Below are positions 16,802 through 25,062 of a stretch of DNA of 64,000 nucleotides, in pieces. Numbering within the stretch: the stretch's first letter is position 1; each line of letters starts with the position of its first letter. This stretch comes from Merdimonas sp963929015 (GTDB lineage: Bacteria > Bacillota > Clostridia > Lachnospirales > Lachnospiraceae): NCBI RefSeq assembly GCF_963929015.1, contig NZ_CAWVHE010000018.1:62001-126000 (forward strand). The letters are read 5' to 3'. The position numbers and the translations under genes were made by a program. Under the pieces are notes generated by a model. The model made no database searches and had not been told where the DNA came from. It saw nothing but the letters and a program-made list of their open reading frames with translations.

Positions 16802-17662
16802 TTACAGCTTCTCGCCTGTCAGCATTTCATATCCCTGCAGATATTTATCAATCGTTTTCTGTACAATGTCCTGTGGCAGTGTCCAGTCGTTGTCCGGGTT
16901 GGCTTTCAGCCAGTCGCGGGCAAACTGTTTGTCAAAGGAAGGCTGTGAGTGCCCCGGTTCATAACCTTCGGCAGGCCAGAAGCGGGAGCTGTCGGGAGTG
17001 AGCATTTCATCGCCGAGGACGATATTGCCGTTTTCGTCCAGCCCGAATTCAAATTTGGTGTCTGCGATGATGATTCCCCGGCTTAATGCGTAGTCGGCAC
17101 ATTTTTTGTAGAGGGCGATGGTGTAGTCGCGAAGCTTCTGAGCATATTCTTCTCCTTTTCCGGGGAAGTATTTTTCCAGGTGAGCGATGCTCTGCTCATA
17201 GGAAATATTTTCGTCATGCTCGCCGATCTCTGCTTTTGTGGATGGAGTGTAGATGGGTTCCGGCAGTTTATCGGATTCTTTTAATCCTTCCGGCAGTTTG
17301 ATGCCGCATACGGTGCCGTCCTTCTGGTAGCTTGCCCAGCCGCTTCCGGTAATATAGCCGCGGACAATACATTCGATGGGCAGCATTTCCAGTTTTTTAC
17401 ACATCATGCTGTTGCCGTCAAATTTGGGCTGCTGGAAAAATTCAGGCATATCTTTTACATCGGTAGAGATCATGTGATTTGGCAGAATGTCTTTGGTCAT
17501 ATTAAACCAGAACCGGGACATCTGTGTCAGAACAGTTCCTTTTTTGGTTACATCATTTTTCAGGATCACATCAAAGCAGCTGATGCGGTCGGTTGCGACC
17601 ATGATCAGGCTGTCGCCGTTATCGTAGATCTCGCGTACTTTTCCTTCTTTGATTGGTTTCAT
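16802..17662 (-). CDS. purC: SAICAR synthetase
   Basis: A 286-residue purine biosynthesis enzyme that joins CAIR and aspartate with ATP to give SAICAR. Recognisable segments are EGKVREIYD at residues 6-14, TDRISCFDVIL near 25, ECIVRGYITGSGW near 92 and IIADTKFEFGLDE near 200. The length fits the longer class with the C-terminal FDKQFARDWL element. AAGGAGAGG precedes the ATG. No other purine genes flank it, so here purC stands alone, convergent with the HAD gene and tail-to-head with degV. Confidence 0.95.
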   Translation of the reverse strand: MKPIKEGKVREIYDNGDSLIMVATDRISCFDVILKNDVTKKGTVLTQMSRFWFNMTKDILPNHMISTDVKDMPEFFQQPKFDGNSMMCKKLEMLPIECIVRGYITGSGWASYQKDGTVCGIKLPEGLKESDKLPEPIYTPSTKAEIGEHDENISYEQSIAHLEKYFPGKGEEYAQKLRDYTIALYKKCADYALSRGIIIADTKFEFGLDENGNIVLGDEMLTPDSSRFWPAEGYEPGHSQPSFDKQFARDWLKANPDNDWTLPQDIVQKTIDKYLQGYEMLTGEKL

Positions 17663-17744
17663 TGTACATACCTCTCCTTTTACTGTGGATTCATAACTCT
17701 ATATAATAGGAAAGCAAATTTTTCCTGAAAAAGCAATAGTTTTT

Positions 17745-18665
17745 TCAAAAATTCTTGCAGAGGCTTTCCCGGGCTTTTTGTATGATCCCAAAGCCGATGG
17801 CGGTGGGGCCTGCGTGGACGCCGATGGTGGCGCCGATCCGGCAGGCAGGGACGGGGATGCGCTGCTGATATTTTTCTTCGACAGCGCGCTTCACCCTTTC
17901 GGCAAACTGCAGGGCTTCCTCTTCGTCATAGCTGTATCCCAGGATCATGGAACAATCCGCAGGAGCCAGTTTTGAAGTATCCAGATAGTCAAAAAGAAGG
18001 TCGATCAACCCGCTTAGTGATTTCTTCCGTCCCCGGCGGATCCCCGAGGAGTGGATCTCGCCGTCTTCCAGAGTAATCAGCGGTTTGATATTTAAAAGGT
18101 TGCCTGCAAAGCCTGTCATCTTTCCGATCCGTCCTCCATGCCGGATATAGTCCAGGTCGCCCACTGTAAAAAGGATCCGGGCGGTTTTGCGAAGCTTTTC
18201 CATTTCTTCTGTGGCTTCTTCCAGAGAGAAGCCGGCGTCTCTTAAACGGCAGGCCTCCAGAACATAGACGCTCTGCATCAGGGTGGCGCAGAGGGAATCT
18301 ACGACCTCGATTGTAAGATCGGGATGGGACTCGGCCATCATATCCCGGGCAATCAGAGCCGACTGCATGGAAGAACTGAGCCTGGTGGAAATGCAGATGC
18401 ACAAGATGAAAGGGCTTTTTCGGGCGGCACTTTCAAAGGCGCGCAGAAAATCTTCCGGGGAAGGGGCGGCGGTCTTCGGATACTGCCTGGGATGATCATG
18501 CATCTGCTGATAAAATTCCGATAATGAAATGTCTGCGCCTTCCCGCACATAGCGTTCTCCGTCAAAAGAAACGAGAAAGTGCACAACTTCGATGTCGTGG
18601 CGGGCGGCCTCTTCGGCAGGGAGATCGCAGGAGCCGTCGCTTACGATTGCAAATTTGGGTTTCAT
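17745..18665 (-). CDS. DegV family fatty-acid-binding protein
   Basis: A 306-residue protein of the DegV (PF02645) family, which binds a fatty acid; some members act as FakB subunits presenting fatty acids to the kinase FakA. The N-terminal strand AIVSDGSCDLP and the segment KTAAPSPEDF (about residues 64-73) carry the conserved Ser/Thr-Ser fatty-acid contacts. CICISTRLSSSMQSA and GRIGKMTG are further family motifs. GGGAGGG precedes the ATG. No fakA gene is nearby. It is a single gene between a minus-strand terminator and purC. Confidence 0.9.
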   Translation of the reverse strand: MKPKFAIVSDGSCDLPAEEAARHDIEVVHFLVSFDGERYVREGADISLSEFYQQMHDHPRQYPKTAAPSPEDFLRAFESAARKSPFILCICISTRLSSSMQSALIARDMMAESHPDLTIEVVDSLCATLMQSVYVLEACRLRDAGFSLEEATEEMEKLRKTARILFTVGDLDYIRHGGRIGKMTGFAGNLLNIKPLITLEDGEIHSSGIRRGRKKSLSGLIDLLFDYLDTSKLAPADCSMILGYSYDEEEALQFAERVKRAVEEKYQQRIPVPACRIGATIGVHAGPTAIGFGIIQKARESLCKNF

Positions 18666-18680
18666 AGAGATCCCTCCCTT

Positions 18681-18724
18681 TGAAAAAAGGCAGGATACAA
18701 AAGATGTATTCTCCTGTATCCTGC
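18681..18724 (-). terminator. Intrinsic terminator of the glgC-glgD operon
   Basis: On the minus strand GCAGGATACA/TGTATCCTGC forms a perfect 10-bp stem followed by CTTTTTTC, about 44 bases beyond the glgD stop. Confidence 0.88.
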
Positions 18725-18767
18725 GCGTGAAATTTATTTGTTTCTAAAGTTCTTATCTGGTGTTTTC

Positions 18768-19883
18768 CTATAAAGTATCTCCCCTGCGGATATATCCCGG
18801 ATTGTCAGGATCAGCGGTCAGATCTTTGGCGTGGATGATGTTGGCGTGTTTATCCACTACGTGATTTTCGATATGTACATCCTCGCCGATCACTGCGGTG
18901 GGCAGGATAATACTGTTTTTCACCACAGCGCCCTTTTTGATGGTGCATCCCCGGCCGATGATGGAGTTCTCAATAGTTCCTTCGATCAGGCAGCCGTTGG
19001 ACACGATGGAGTGTTTCACATCTGCATCGTCAAAATACTGTGTCGGGCAGGAATCGTTGGTTCTGGTATAAATGGGCCATTCGTCGTCAAAGAGATTCTG
19101 CGCGGCTTTGAAATCGATGAGAGAGAGATTCGCGTGATAATAACTCTTAAAGTCGCTGATGGCCGCAAAGTAACCTCTGTGGGATACGCCGCGGATATCC
19201 AGTTCATCTACGGACGCATTTACGATGTCTGCCATGGTATACATGGAAGATGTTTTCTTCGCTTTATTTACCAGGTCAATGAACAGTTCTTTTTTCATGA
19301 TAAAGGTATCCATGAAAATGTTGCGGTTCTTAGCATTTCCGTGATTCTGGTCAATGGACAGAAGCCCCTTTTGCTTGTTCAGGTTCAGCGTGTAGCAGTT
19401 GAGGAAAAATTCTTTGGCGTTGTCCACGCTGTGATACAGCAGAGTAATGTCTGCACCGGACGCGATGTGATCATCCAGGAGTTTGCTGTAGTCCTGGGTA
19501 TAGATCATATAGCTGGGGGCAATGATCACATAAGGATAATGTTCTTCCTCGATAAATTCCATATTTTCAAGATAGGAGGCAATGTCCGTGCTGTAGATGG
19601 AGAATCCCTTTTCCATCTCTGCGTACAGGATCCGGAGCCGTCCTCTCTTAGAGTTGATGTTGTAATGACGGCCGGTGCCTAAGTGGGCGGTCAGAGACTG
19701 GGGTTTCCTGCGGATATAAACCTGCATGTGGTCGATGCCGCTGTTGCTCATATTCGAGATCTGAAAGTCGATGACCCGATACCTTCCAAGAAAGGAAAAG
19801 GCGCCTACCGGGCGGTATTTCTGTATGCCTTCCACCTGGATGTGGTTTCCGGCAAAATTAATGATTCCAAATGCTCTTGCCAT
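18768..19883 (-). CDS. glgD: GlgD, non-catalytic partner of glucose-1-phosphate adenylyltransferase
   Basis: A 371-residue homologue of GlgC. The N-terminal nucleotide-binding GGRGxRL loop of GlgC is replaced by INFAGNHIQVEG, while the sugar-binding and oligomerisation features (GRYRVIDFQISNMSNSGID) and the C-terminal left-handed beta-helix hexapeptides (GCTIKKGAVVKNSIILP) remain. In Firmicutes GlgC and GlgD form a heterotetramer in which GlgD raises the activity of GlgC. It starts two bases after the glgC stop, so the pair is one operon. Confidence 0.93.
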   Translation of the reverse strand: MARAFGIINFAGNHIQVEGIQKYRPVGAFSFLGRYRVIDFQISNMSNSGIDHMQVYIRRKPQSLTAHLGTGRHYNINSKRGRLRILYAEMEKGFSIYSTDIASYLENMEFIEEEHYPYVIIAPSYMIYTQDYSKLLDDHIASGADITLLYHSVDNAKEFFLNCYTLNLNKQKGLLSIDQNHGNAKNRNIFMDTFIMKKELFIDLVNKAKKTSSMYTMADIVNASVDELDIRGVSHRGYFAAISDFKSYYHANLSLIDFKAAQNLFDDEWPIYTRTNDSCPTQYFDDADVKHSIVSNGCLIEGTIENSIIGRGCTIKKGAVVKNSIILPTAVIGEDVHIENHVVDKHANIIHAKDLTADPDNPGYIRRGDTL

Positions 19884-19884
19884 A

Positions 19885-21024
19885 TTATTCTACCCCCTTT
19901 ACGCGTTTTGACACCAGTTCGATGTGTTCGCTGTCTGCTGCTCCTACCACGGCTTCTTTTCCAATCTTCACATTGTCCGCCACAAGAGCTCTGGTTACGA
20001 CAGCGCCTTCTTCCACAACCGCGCCCGGCATCAGGACGCTGTCGATCACTTTTGCGCCGGGGCCCACCTTTGCGCCGGTGAATAATACAGAATTTCTGAC
20101 TTCACCTTCGATGATGCAGCCCTGGGTGATAAAGGCGCGTTTGATGGTAGCGTCAGGCCCGATATACTGGGGCAGGGAAGTAACGTCTTCTGTGTAGATT
20201 TTCCAGGTGCGGTCGCTTAAATCCAGTTCATTATTTTTGTCCAGCAGATCCATGTTAGCTTCCCAAAGGGAATCAATGGTTCCCACATCCTTCCAGTAGC
20301 CTTTGAATTTATAAGCATAAAGCTTATCTCCGTTTGCCAGCATCTGCGGAATGATATCCTTTCCAAAGTCATGGCTGGAATCCGGATCTTTCATGTCTGC
20401 GGTCAGGAGTTTGCGGAGGGGCTTCCAGTTAAAGATATAGATACCCATGGAAGCCAGGTTGCTCTTTGGATGCTCCGGTTTTTCCTCAAATTCCACGATC
20501 TGTCCGGTCTCGTTGGTGTTCATGATTCCAAAGCGACTGGCCTCCCGGATGGGGACCTCGATGACGGCGATGGTGGCTTCGGCGTTCTGGGCCTTGTGCT
20601 CTGCCAGCATCTTCGCATAATTCATCTTATAAATGTGGTCGCCGGAGAGTACCAGAAGATAATCCGGGCTGTATCCGTCAATAAAGTCGATATTCTGGGA
20701 GATGGCGTCAGCAGTTCCCCGGTATACGTTCAGATTTTCATCTGCCTTTTCGCGGGGCGGCAGAACAAACACGCCGCTGTCTTTTGCGTCCAGCCCCCAG
20801 CGTCTGCCGGCAGCCACATAACTGTTCAGCAAAATAGATTCGTACTGTGTAAGAACACCGACCACATCAATGCCGCTGTTGGCGCAGTTGCTTAAGGGGA
20901 AATCAATGATCCGATATCTTCCGCCATATGAAACGGCAGGTTTGGCAACTTTGTTGGTCAGTTCATGAAGACGAGAGCCACGTCCGCCGGCCAGAATCAT
21001 CGCTAACATACTATTCTGTTTCAT
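19885..21024 (-). CDS. glgC: Glucose-1-phosphate adenylyltransferase
   Basis: A 379-residue enzyme that makes ADP-glucose from glucose-1-phosphate and ATP, the first committed step of bacterial glycogen synthesis. It has the catalytic loop AMILAGGRGSRL at the N-terminus, KPAVSYGGRYRIIDF, the Asp-containing LVLSGDHIYKMNY near residue 125 and the EEKPEHPKS sugar site. The C-terminus is a hexapeptide beta-helix. It is first in a two-gene operon with glgD; no glycogen synthase or branching gene is in the window. Confidence 0.96.
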   Translation of the reverse strand: MKQNSMLAMILAGGRGSRLHELTNKVAKPAVSYGGRYRIIDFPLSNCANSGIDVVGVLTQYESILLNSYVAAGRRWGLDAKDSGVFVLPPREKADENLNVYRGTADAISQNIDFIDGYSPDYLLVLSGDHIYKMNYAKMLAEHKAQNAEATIAVIEVPIREASRFGIMNTNETGQIVEFEEKPEHPKSNLASMGIYIFNWKPLRKLLTADMKDPDSSHDFGKDIIPQMLANGDKLYAYKFKGYWKDVGTIDSLWEANMDLLDKNNELDLSDRTWKIYTEDVTSLPQYIGPDATIKRAFITQGCIIEGEVRNSVLFTGAKVGPGAKVIDSVLMPGAVVEEGAVVTRALVADNVKIGKEAVVGAADSEHIELVSKRVKGVE

Positions 21025-21067
21025 GATGAATCCTCTCTTTCCTTATTAATATTACAAGATGTTTCTA

Positions 21068-21096
21068 TTATACAATTTTTGCTTTTTGCTTTCCAC
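21068..21096 (-). promoter_or_regulatory. Probable promoter of glgC-glgD
   Basis: On the minus strand a perfect TATAAT (21073-21068) lies about 45 bases before the glgC start. The -35 region 17 bases upstream (TGGAAA) is a poor match, so the operon may need an activator. Confidence 0.45.
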
Positions 21097-21139
21097 TTTT
21101 TTTGATAAAAATTTGTGGAAAATTATGAAAAAAACACGA

Positions 21140-21168
21140 TTGTTTCATGGAAATTTGTCTGGTATGAT
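21140..21168 (+). promoter_or_regulatory. Promoter of moaC
   Basis: TTGTTT (21140-21145) and TATGAT (21163-21168) with a 17-base spacer lie about 50 bases upstream of moaC. Confidence 0.55.
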
Positions 21169-21220
21169 TAAATATGATATGACAGAAAGTCTGCAGGGGA
21201 TAAAGTGGAGGGATAAGGAC

Positions 21221-21751
21221 ATGGAATTTACACATTTTGATGAACGGGGCAAAGCCCTGATGGTGGATGTGACAGATAAAAATGAAACAGAGCGCTGCGC
21301 GGTGGCGGCGGGTAAGATCACCGTCAGTCAGGAGGTCTACCGTGCGATTGAAGAAGGCACGGTGGGAAAGGGCGACGTGCTGGGAGTGGCCACCACGGCC
21401 GGCATCATGGGAGCGAAGCGGACAGCGGAACTGATCCCCATGTGCCACATCCTTCCCCTCACCGGCTGCCGGATCCAGTTTGAGATGGATCCCCGGGAGT
21501 GCGCGGTCTATTGTTACTGTACGGTAAAGGTGACCGGGAAGACCGGTGTGGAGATGGAAGCGCTGACCGGCGTGAGTGTTGCGCTTCTTACAGTATACGA
21601 TATGTGTAAAGCGCTGGATAAGACGATGGAGATCGGGGAAATCTATCTGGTACGCAAGACCGGAGGGAAAAGCGGAGAAGTGACATCCTCCCGCCCGGAC
21701 AGAAGGCCGGGGCAGGATCCCAAAGACCTGAGGGGACTGAATCTCTGGTAG
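21221..21751 (+). CDS. moaC: Cyclic pyranopterin monophosphate synthase
   Basis: A 176-residue enzyme of molybdenum cofactor synthesis that converts 3',8-cyclo-GTP to cyclic pyranopterin monophosphate. The family signature is plain: VGKGDVLGVATTAGIMGAKR, the active-site segment IPMCHILPLT near residue 76, and TGVEMEALTGVSVALLTVYDM near 110. The frame is open well upstream, but GGAGGG lies 8 bases before the ATG at 21221 and the N-terminus FTHFDERGKALMVDV is canonical. xdhC follows 19 bases later. The pair suggests the cell makes a molybdenum hydroxylase; other moa genes must be elsewhere. Confidence 0.95.
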   Translation: MEFTHFDERGKALMVDVTDKNETERCAVAAGKITVSQEVYRAIEEGTVGKGDVLGVATTAGIMGAKRTAELIPMCHILPLTGCRIQFEMDPRECAVYCYCTVKVTGKTGVEMEALTGVSVALLTVYDMCKALDKTMEIGEIYLVRKTGGKSGEVTSSRPDRRPGQDPKDLRGLNLW

Positions 21752-21770
21752 GAAGAAAGGAAGCAAAAAA

Positions 21771-22625
21771 ATGAAACAGTGGATGGAAGTTCTGGAAAAG
21801 CTCATGGAGGAAGACCGGTCGGCAGTACTGGCAACTGTGACCGATAGTAAAGGGTCAGTTCCCCGCAAAGCCGGCGCCCGGATGATCGTTGGAAAAGAGG
21901 GACGTATTTTCGGCTCCATCGGCGGCGGGATCCTGGAGCATCAGGGGATCAGGGCGGCATTAAGGGCGCTGGAGGAAAAGAAGTCCTGTCAGGAAAGCTT
22001 TGACTTAAGCGGAGAAACCGCGATAGAGGAAGGGATGATCTGCGGCGGAAGTCTTCAGGTGGAATTTCGGTACCTTTCCCGGGAAATGGACGGATTTGAG
22101 GAAGTGTTTGAAGAGTTAAGAAAAGAAGCGCAGAAGGAACGGAAAGCGGGAAAGGTCTATATTTTCGGCGGCGGTCATGTGGCGCAGGCGCTGGCGCAGG
22201 TCCTTGTTTTTCTTGGGTTTTCCTGTGTGATCCTGGAGGATCGGGAGGAATTTCTGAAAAAAGAGCTGTTTCCTGGGGAGGTGCAGCTGCGCCGGATCGA
22301 CAATCAACGGATCGGGGAGTCTGTGTCCATCCGGGAAGAGGATTGTGTGTGCATCATGACCAGGGGACATAAGGACGATCTTGTCATAGAAGCACAGGTG
22401 CTGCAGACAAAGGCTTCCTATATCGGGGTGATCGGCAGCCGCAGGAAAGCGGCAGTTGTGGCGGAGAAGCTTAGAACGGAATATCACATTTCGCCAGAGG
22501 AGATCGGAAGGATACACACCCCCATCGGCCTTCCTATCGGGGCGGAGACGCCGGAAGAGATCGCCGTCAGCATCGCTGCGGAACTGATCCGCCATCGTGC
22601 CGGATACGGAACGACAGTGGAATGA
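21771..22625 (+). CDS. XdhC/CoxI family molybdenum hydroxylase maturation protein
   Basis: A 284-residue protein of the XdhC/CoxI family, which inserts sulfurated molybdenum cofactor into xanthine dehydrogenase-type enzymes. The N-terminal XdhC domain has ATVTDSKGSVPRKAGARM and GSIGGGILEH. The C-terminal Rossmann domain begins with KVYIFGGGHVAQAL near residue 128 and contains IGVIGSRRKA near 222. It follows moaC by 19 bases, which supports a molybdoenzyme role. In a selenium-using organism the target could be a selenium-dependent molybdenum hydroxylase, but that enzyme is not in the window. Confidence 0.88.
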   Translation: MKQWMEVLEKLMEEDRSAVLATVTDSKGSVPRKAGARMIVGKEGRIFGSIGGGILEHQGIRAALRALEEKKSCQESFDLSGETAIEEGMICGGSLQVEFRYLSREMDGFEEVFEELRKEAQKERKAGKVYIFGGGHVAQALAQVLVFLGFSCVILEDREEFLKKELFPGEVQLRRIDNQRIGESVSIREEDCVCIMTRGHKDDLVIEAQVLQTKASYIGVIGSRRKAAVVAEKLRTEYHISPEEIGRIHTPIGLPIGAETPEEIAVSIAAELIRHRAGYGTTVE

Positions 22626-22657
22626 GGGACTGAATGAGAAGTAGTAAAAGAAAAGGC

Positions 22658-22686
22658 TTGCTTTTGCAGGGTTTGTGTGATACACT
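22658..22686 (+). promoter_or_regulatory. Promoter of the rpmG-secE-nusG-rplK-rplA operon
   Basis: TTGCTT (22658-22663) and TACACT (22681-22686), 17 bases apart, lie 110 bases before rpmG. The leader contains a small GGC-GCCG/CGGC-GGCC hairpin near 22725-22751. Confidence 0.6.
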
Positions 22687-22795
22687 AGACAGGCGAATGG
22701 AAGTAGGTCTTTTTTTTATGCCTAAAATCAGGCTGCCGCTTTCGGCGGCCGGGTAACACGCAAACGTAGAACAAACGTAAAGTGAGGTGGAAGTT

Positions 22796-22945
22796 GTGCG
22801 TACAAGAATCACATTGGAATGTACAGAGTGCAAGCAGCGTAACTACAACATGACGAAGGATAAGAAAGCACATCCGGAGCGCATGGAGACAAAGAAGTAC
22901 TGTAAGTTCTGCAAGTCACACACACTGCACAAAGAAACGAAATAA
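22796..22945 (+). CDS. rpmG: 50S ribosomal protein L33, zinc-binding form
   Basis: A 49-residue ribosomal protein starting at GTG (22796) with GAGGTGG 6 bases upstream. It begins VRTRITLECTEC and contains the second pair KYCKFC, so it is the four-cysteine zinc-ribbon (C+) form of L33. RNYNMTKDKK is the usual rRNA-binding stretch. It leads the secE-nusG-rplK-rplA operon, as is common in Firmicutes. Confidence 0.96.
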   Translation: MRTRITLECTECKQRNYNMTKDKKAHPERMETKKYCKFCKSHTLHKETK

Positions 22946-22966
22946 TCGCCAAAAGGAGTGAATGTC

Positions 22967-23158
22967 ATGAGCGAAAAAACGCAGAAGACAAGCTGGTTCA
23001 AAGGGCTCGAGAAAGAGTTTAAGAAGATCATCTGGCCAGACAAAATGACAATTGCTAAACAGACGGCGGCGGTTGTATCGGTATCTGTGGTACTGGGGAT
23101 CATTATCGCGATCGTCGATTTCATTGCCCGGTACGGGATCGATTTATTGGTAAAATAA
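22967..23158 (+). CDS. secE: Preprotein translocase subunit SecE
   Basis: A 63-residue single-span SecE that clamps SecY in the Sec translocon. It has the amphipathic helix KGLEKEFKKIIWP followed by a transmembrane helix near residues 32-52. A GTG at 22958 is in frame, but AAAGGAG 8 bases before the ATG at 22967 marks the real start. It lies 21 bases after rpmG. Confidence 0.95.
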   Translation: MSEKTQKTSWFKGLEKEFKKIIWPDKMTIAKQTAAVVSVSVVLGIIIAIVDFIARYGIDLLVK

Positions 23159-23192
23159 CACTGATAAACAGCCAGGCAGGAAAGGTGAGAAT

Positions 23193-23708
23193 ATGTCAGA
23201 GGCAAAATGGTACGTAGTTCATACCTATTCCGGGTATGAAAACAAAGTAAAAGCCAACATCGATAAGACCATTGAGAACCGGCATCTGGAAGAACAGATC
23301 CTGGAAGTTCAGGTTCCGATGCAGGAAGTCGTTGAAATGAAGAACGGCGTAGAAAAAGCGTCTCAGAAAAAGATGTTCCCCGGATATGTACTGATCCATA
23401 TGATCATGAATGATGATACATGGTATGTAGTGCGTAATACCAGAGGTGTGACAGGCTTTGTAGGCCCGGGATCCAAACCGGTTCCGCTGACAGATGCAGA
23501 GATGGCCTCGCTTGGGATCCACAGAGAAAATATCGTGGTGGATTACGAAGTGGGCGATACAATCAAAGTCGTGGCGGGCGCCTGGGCGGATACGGTAGGC
23601 GTGGTAACGTCGATCAACATCCAGAAGCAGACCCTGACTATCAATGTTGAGCTGTTCGGCCGGGAAACTCCGGTTGAACTTAGTTTCGCAGAAGTTGTAA
23701 AGATGTAG
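23193..23708 (+). CDS. nusG: Transcription elongation/termination factor NusG
   Basis: A 171-residue NusG. The NGN domain starts KWYVVHTYSGYENKVK and includes MFPGYVLIHM; the KOW domain starts near residue 118 (VGDTIKVVAGAWADTVGVV). It modulates RNA polymerase pausing and Rho-dependent termination. AAAGGTGAG precedes the ATG. It is followed by an unusual GTGGGAGGGG leader element and rplK. Confidence 0.97.
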   Translation: MSEAKWYVVHTYSGYENKVKANIDKTIENRHLEEQILEVQVPMQEVVEMKNGVEKASQKKMFPGYVLIHMIMNDDTWYVVRNTRGVTGFVGPGSKPVPLTDAEMASLGIHRENIVVDYEVGDTIKVVAGAWADTVGVVTSINIQKQTLTINVELFGRETPVELSFAEVVKM

Positions 23709-23714
23709 GAAAAC

Positions 23715-23756
23715 GTGGGAGGGGCGGGGTTCGTCCCGAGAGCACCACAAGGAGGT
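23715..23756 (+). promoter_or_regulatory. Leader element A before rplK (candidate L1-binding site)
   Basis: GTGGGAGGGG opens the element; GTGG (23715-23718) can pair with CCAC (23745-23748), and an inner CGGG/CCCG stem is separated from it by an asymmetric internal loop. AAGGAGG follows at once. A matching element precedes rplA. Feedback control of L11-L1 by ribosomal protein L1 is known in bacteria; this identity is inferred. Confidence 0.5.
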
Positions 23757-23763
23757 AATGAAA

Positions 23764-24189
23764 ATGGCAAAAAAAGTAGAAGGTTATATCAAATTACAGA
23801 TTCCTGCCGGAAAAGCAACTCCGGCACCACCGGTTGGGCCTGCGCTTGGTCAGCACGGTGTAAATATCGTTGAGTTTACAAAGCAGTTTAACGCAAGAAC
23901 CGCAGATCAGGGAGATCTGATCATTCCGGTTGTTATCACTGTTTATAACGACAGAAGTTTCAGCTTTATCACCAAGACTCCTCCGGCAGCAGTTCTGATC
24001 AAAAAAGCATGTAAGATCAAATCCGGCTCCGGTGTTCCGAACAAGACAAAGGTAGCTACGATCACCAAGGCACAGCTGCAGGAGATCGCAGAGACCAAGA
24101 TGCCGGACCTGAACGCTGCAAACCTGGAAGCTGCCATGAGCATGATCGCAGGTACCTGTCGTTCTATGGGCGTTAAGGTAGAGGAGTAG
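23764..24189 (+). CDS. rplK: 50S ribosomal protein L11
   Basis: A 141-residue L11, the stalk-base protein that binds 23S rRNA at the GTPase centre. Diagnostic pieces are GYIKLQIPAGKATPAPPVGP, ALGQHGVNIVEF and, at the end, MIAGTCRSMGVKVEE. ATG codons at 23758 and 23764 are both in frame; GGAGG is two bases from the first and eight from the second, so 23764 is used and gives the family's standard length. Confidence 0.97.
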   Translation: MAKKVEGYIKLQIPAGKATPAPPVGPALGQHGVNIVEFTKQFNARTADQGDLIIPVVITVYNDRSFSFITKTPPAAVLIKKACKIKSGSGVPNKTKVATITKAQLQEIAETKMPDLNAANLEAAMSMIAGTCRSMGVKVEE

Positions 24190-24234
24190 AATGTCTGGCA
24201 TACAGACGGCCTTAGTTATGGAAGCAAGTAAATA

Positions 24235-24268
24235 GTGGGAGGGGTATCCCGACATTACCACAAGGAGG
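24235..24268 (+). promoter_or_regulatory. Leader element B before rplA (candidate L1-binding site)
   Basis: It has the same architecture as element A before rplK: GTGG (24235-24238) pairs with CCAC (24258-24261), the inner stem is GGG/CCC with loop TAT, and AAGGAGG follows at once. Confidence 0.5.
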
Positions 24269-24276
24269 TTATTGAA

Positions 24277-24969
24277 ATGAAAAGAGGAAAGAAATATGTG
24301 GAAGCTGCGAAAGCGATCGACAGAGGAACTCTCTACGATGTAGCAGATGCAGTAACACTGGTAAAGAAGACCGCAACAGCAAAATTTGACGAGACCATCG
24401 AAGCTCACATCAGAACCGGATGTGACGGACGCCACGCTGACCAGCAGATCCGTGGCGCAGTTGTACTGCCTCATGGAACTGGAAAAAAGGTGCGTATCCT
24501 TGTATTCGCAAAAGATGCGAAAGCAGAGGAGGCAAAGGCTGCAGGAGCTGACTATGTAGGCGCAGACGAGCTGATCCCGAAGATCCAGAATGAAAACTGG
24601 TTCGAGTTCGACGTAGTGGTAGCTACACCGGATATGATGGGCGTTGTAGGACGTCTCGGACGTGTGCTTGGACCCAAGGGCCTGATGCCCAACCCGAAAG
24701 CCGGAACTGTAACCATGGACGTTACCAAGGCGATCCAGGATATCAAAGCCGGTAAGATCGAGTACAGACTTGACAAGACAAACATTATCCATGTGCCAGT
24801 AGGTAAAGCATCCTTTACCGAAGAACAACTTACGGACAACTTCCAGACGCTGATCGATGCGATCAATAAAGCAAGACCGGCCGCAGTCAAAGGCCAGTTC
24901 TTAAAGAGTGTTGTATTGACTTCCACCATGGGACCGAGTGTGAAGATCAATCCGATGAAATTGGTGTAA
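24277..24969 (+). CDS. rplA: 50S ribosomal protein L1
   Basis: A 230-residue L1, the mobile stalk protein of the 50S E-site region and in many bacteria the translational repressor of its own operon. Visible motifs are RGKKYVEAAKAID at the start, RTGCDGRHADQQIRG, MGVVGRLGRVLGPKGLMPNPK near residue 120 and GPSVKINPMKLV at the end. AAGGAGG lies 9 bases before the ATG at 24277. A hairpin terminator follows, so the rpmG-rplA transcript ends here. Confidence 0.97.
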   Translation: MKRGKKYVEAAKAIDRGTLYDVADAVTLVKKTATAKFDETIEAHIRTGCDGRHADQQIRGAVVLPHGTGKKVRILVFAKDAKAEEAKAAGADYVGADELIPKIQNENWFEFDVVVATPDMMGVVGRLGRVLGPKGLMPNPKAGTVTMDVTKAIQDIKAGKIEYRLDKTNIIHVPVGKASFTEEQLTDNFQTLIDAINKARPAAVKGQFLKSVVLTSTMGPSVKINPMKLV

Positions 24970-24997
24970 TCGATCGCAGAATATTATGATATAATAA

Positions 24998-25036
24998 GGG
25001 GGATATCGGCTGCGAACCGGTATCCCTTTTCTCATT
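24998..25036 (+). terminator. Intrinsic terminator after rplA
   Basis: GGGATATCGG and CCGGTATCCC (25000-25026) form a stem with loop CTGCGAA, followed by TTTTCTCATTTTTT. Confidence 0.85.
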
Positions 25037-25062
25037 TTTTACAGCAAGGAGGAATCAAGAAC

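Noticed and set aside
22720..22758. A 12-codon leader peptide (MPKIRLPLSAAG) before rpmG
   Set aside because: No ribosome binding site and no terminator/antiterminator pair; more likely chance.
23794..24828. A 344-codon minus-strand frame spanning rplK and rplA
   Set aside because: It is antisense to two well-defined ribosomal protein genes and covers their intergenic leader; no start signal.
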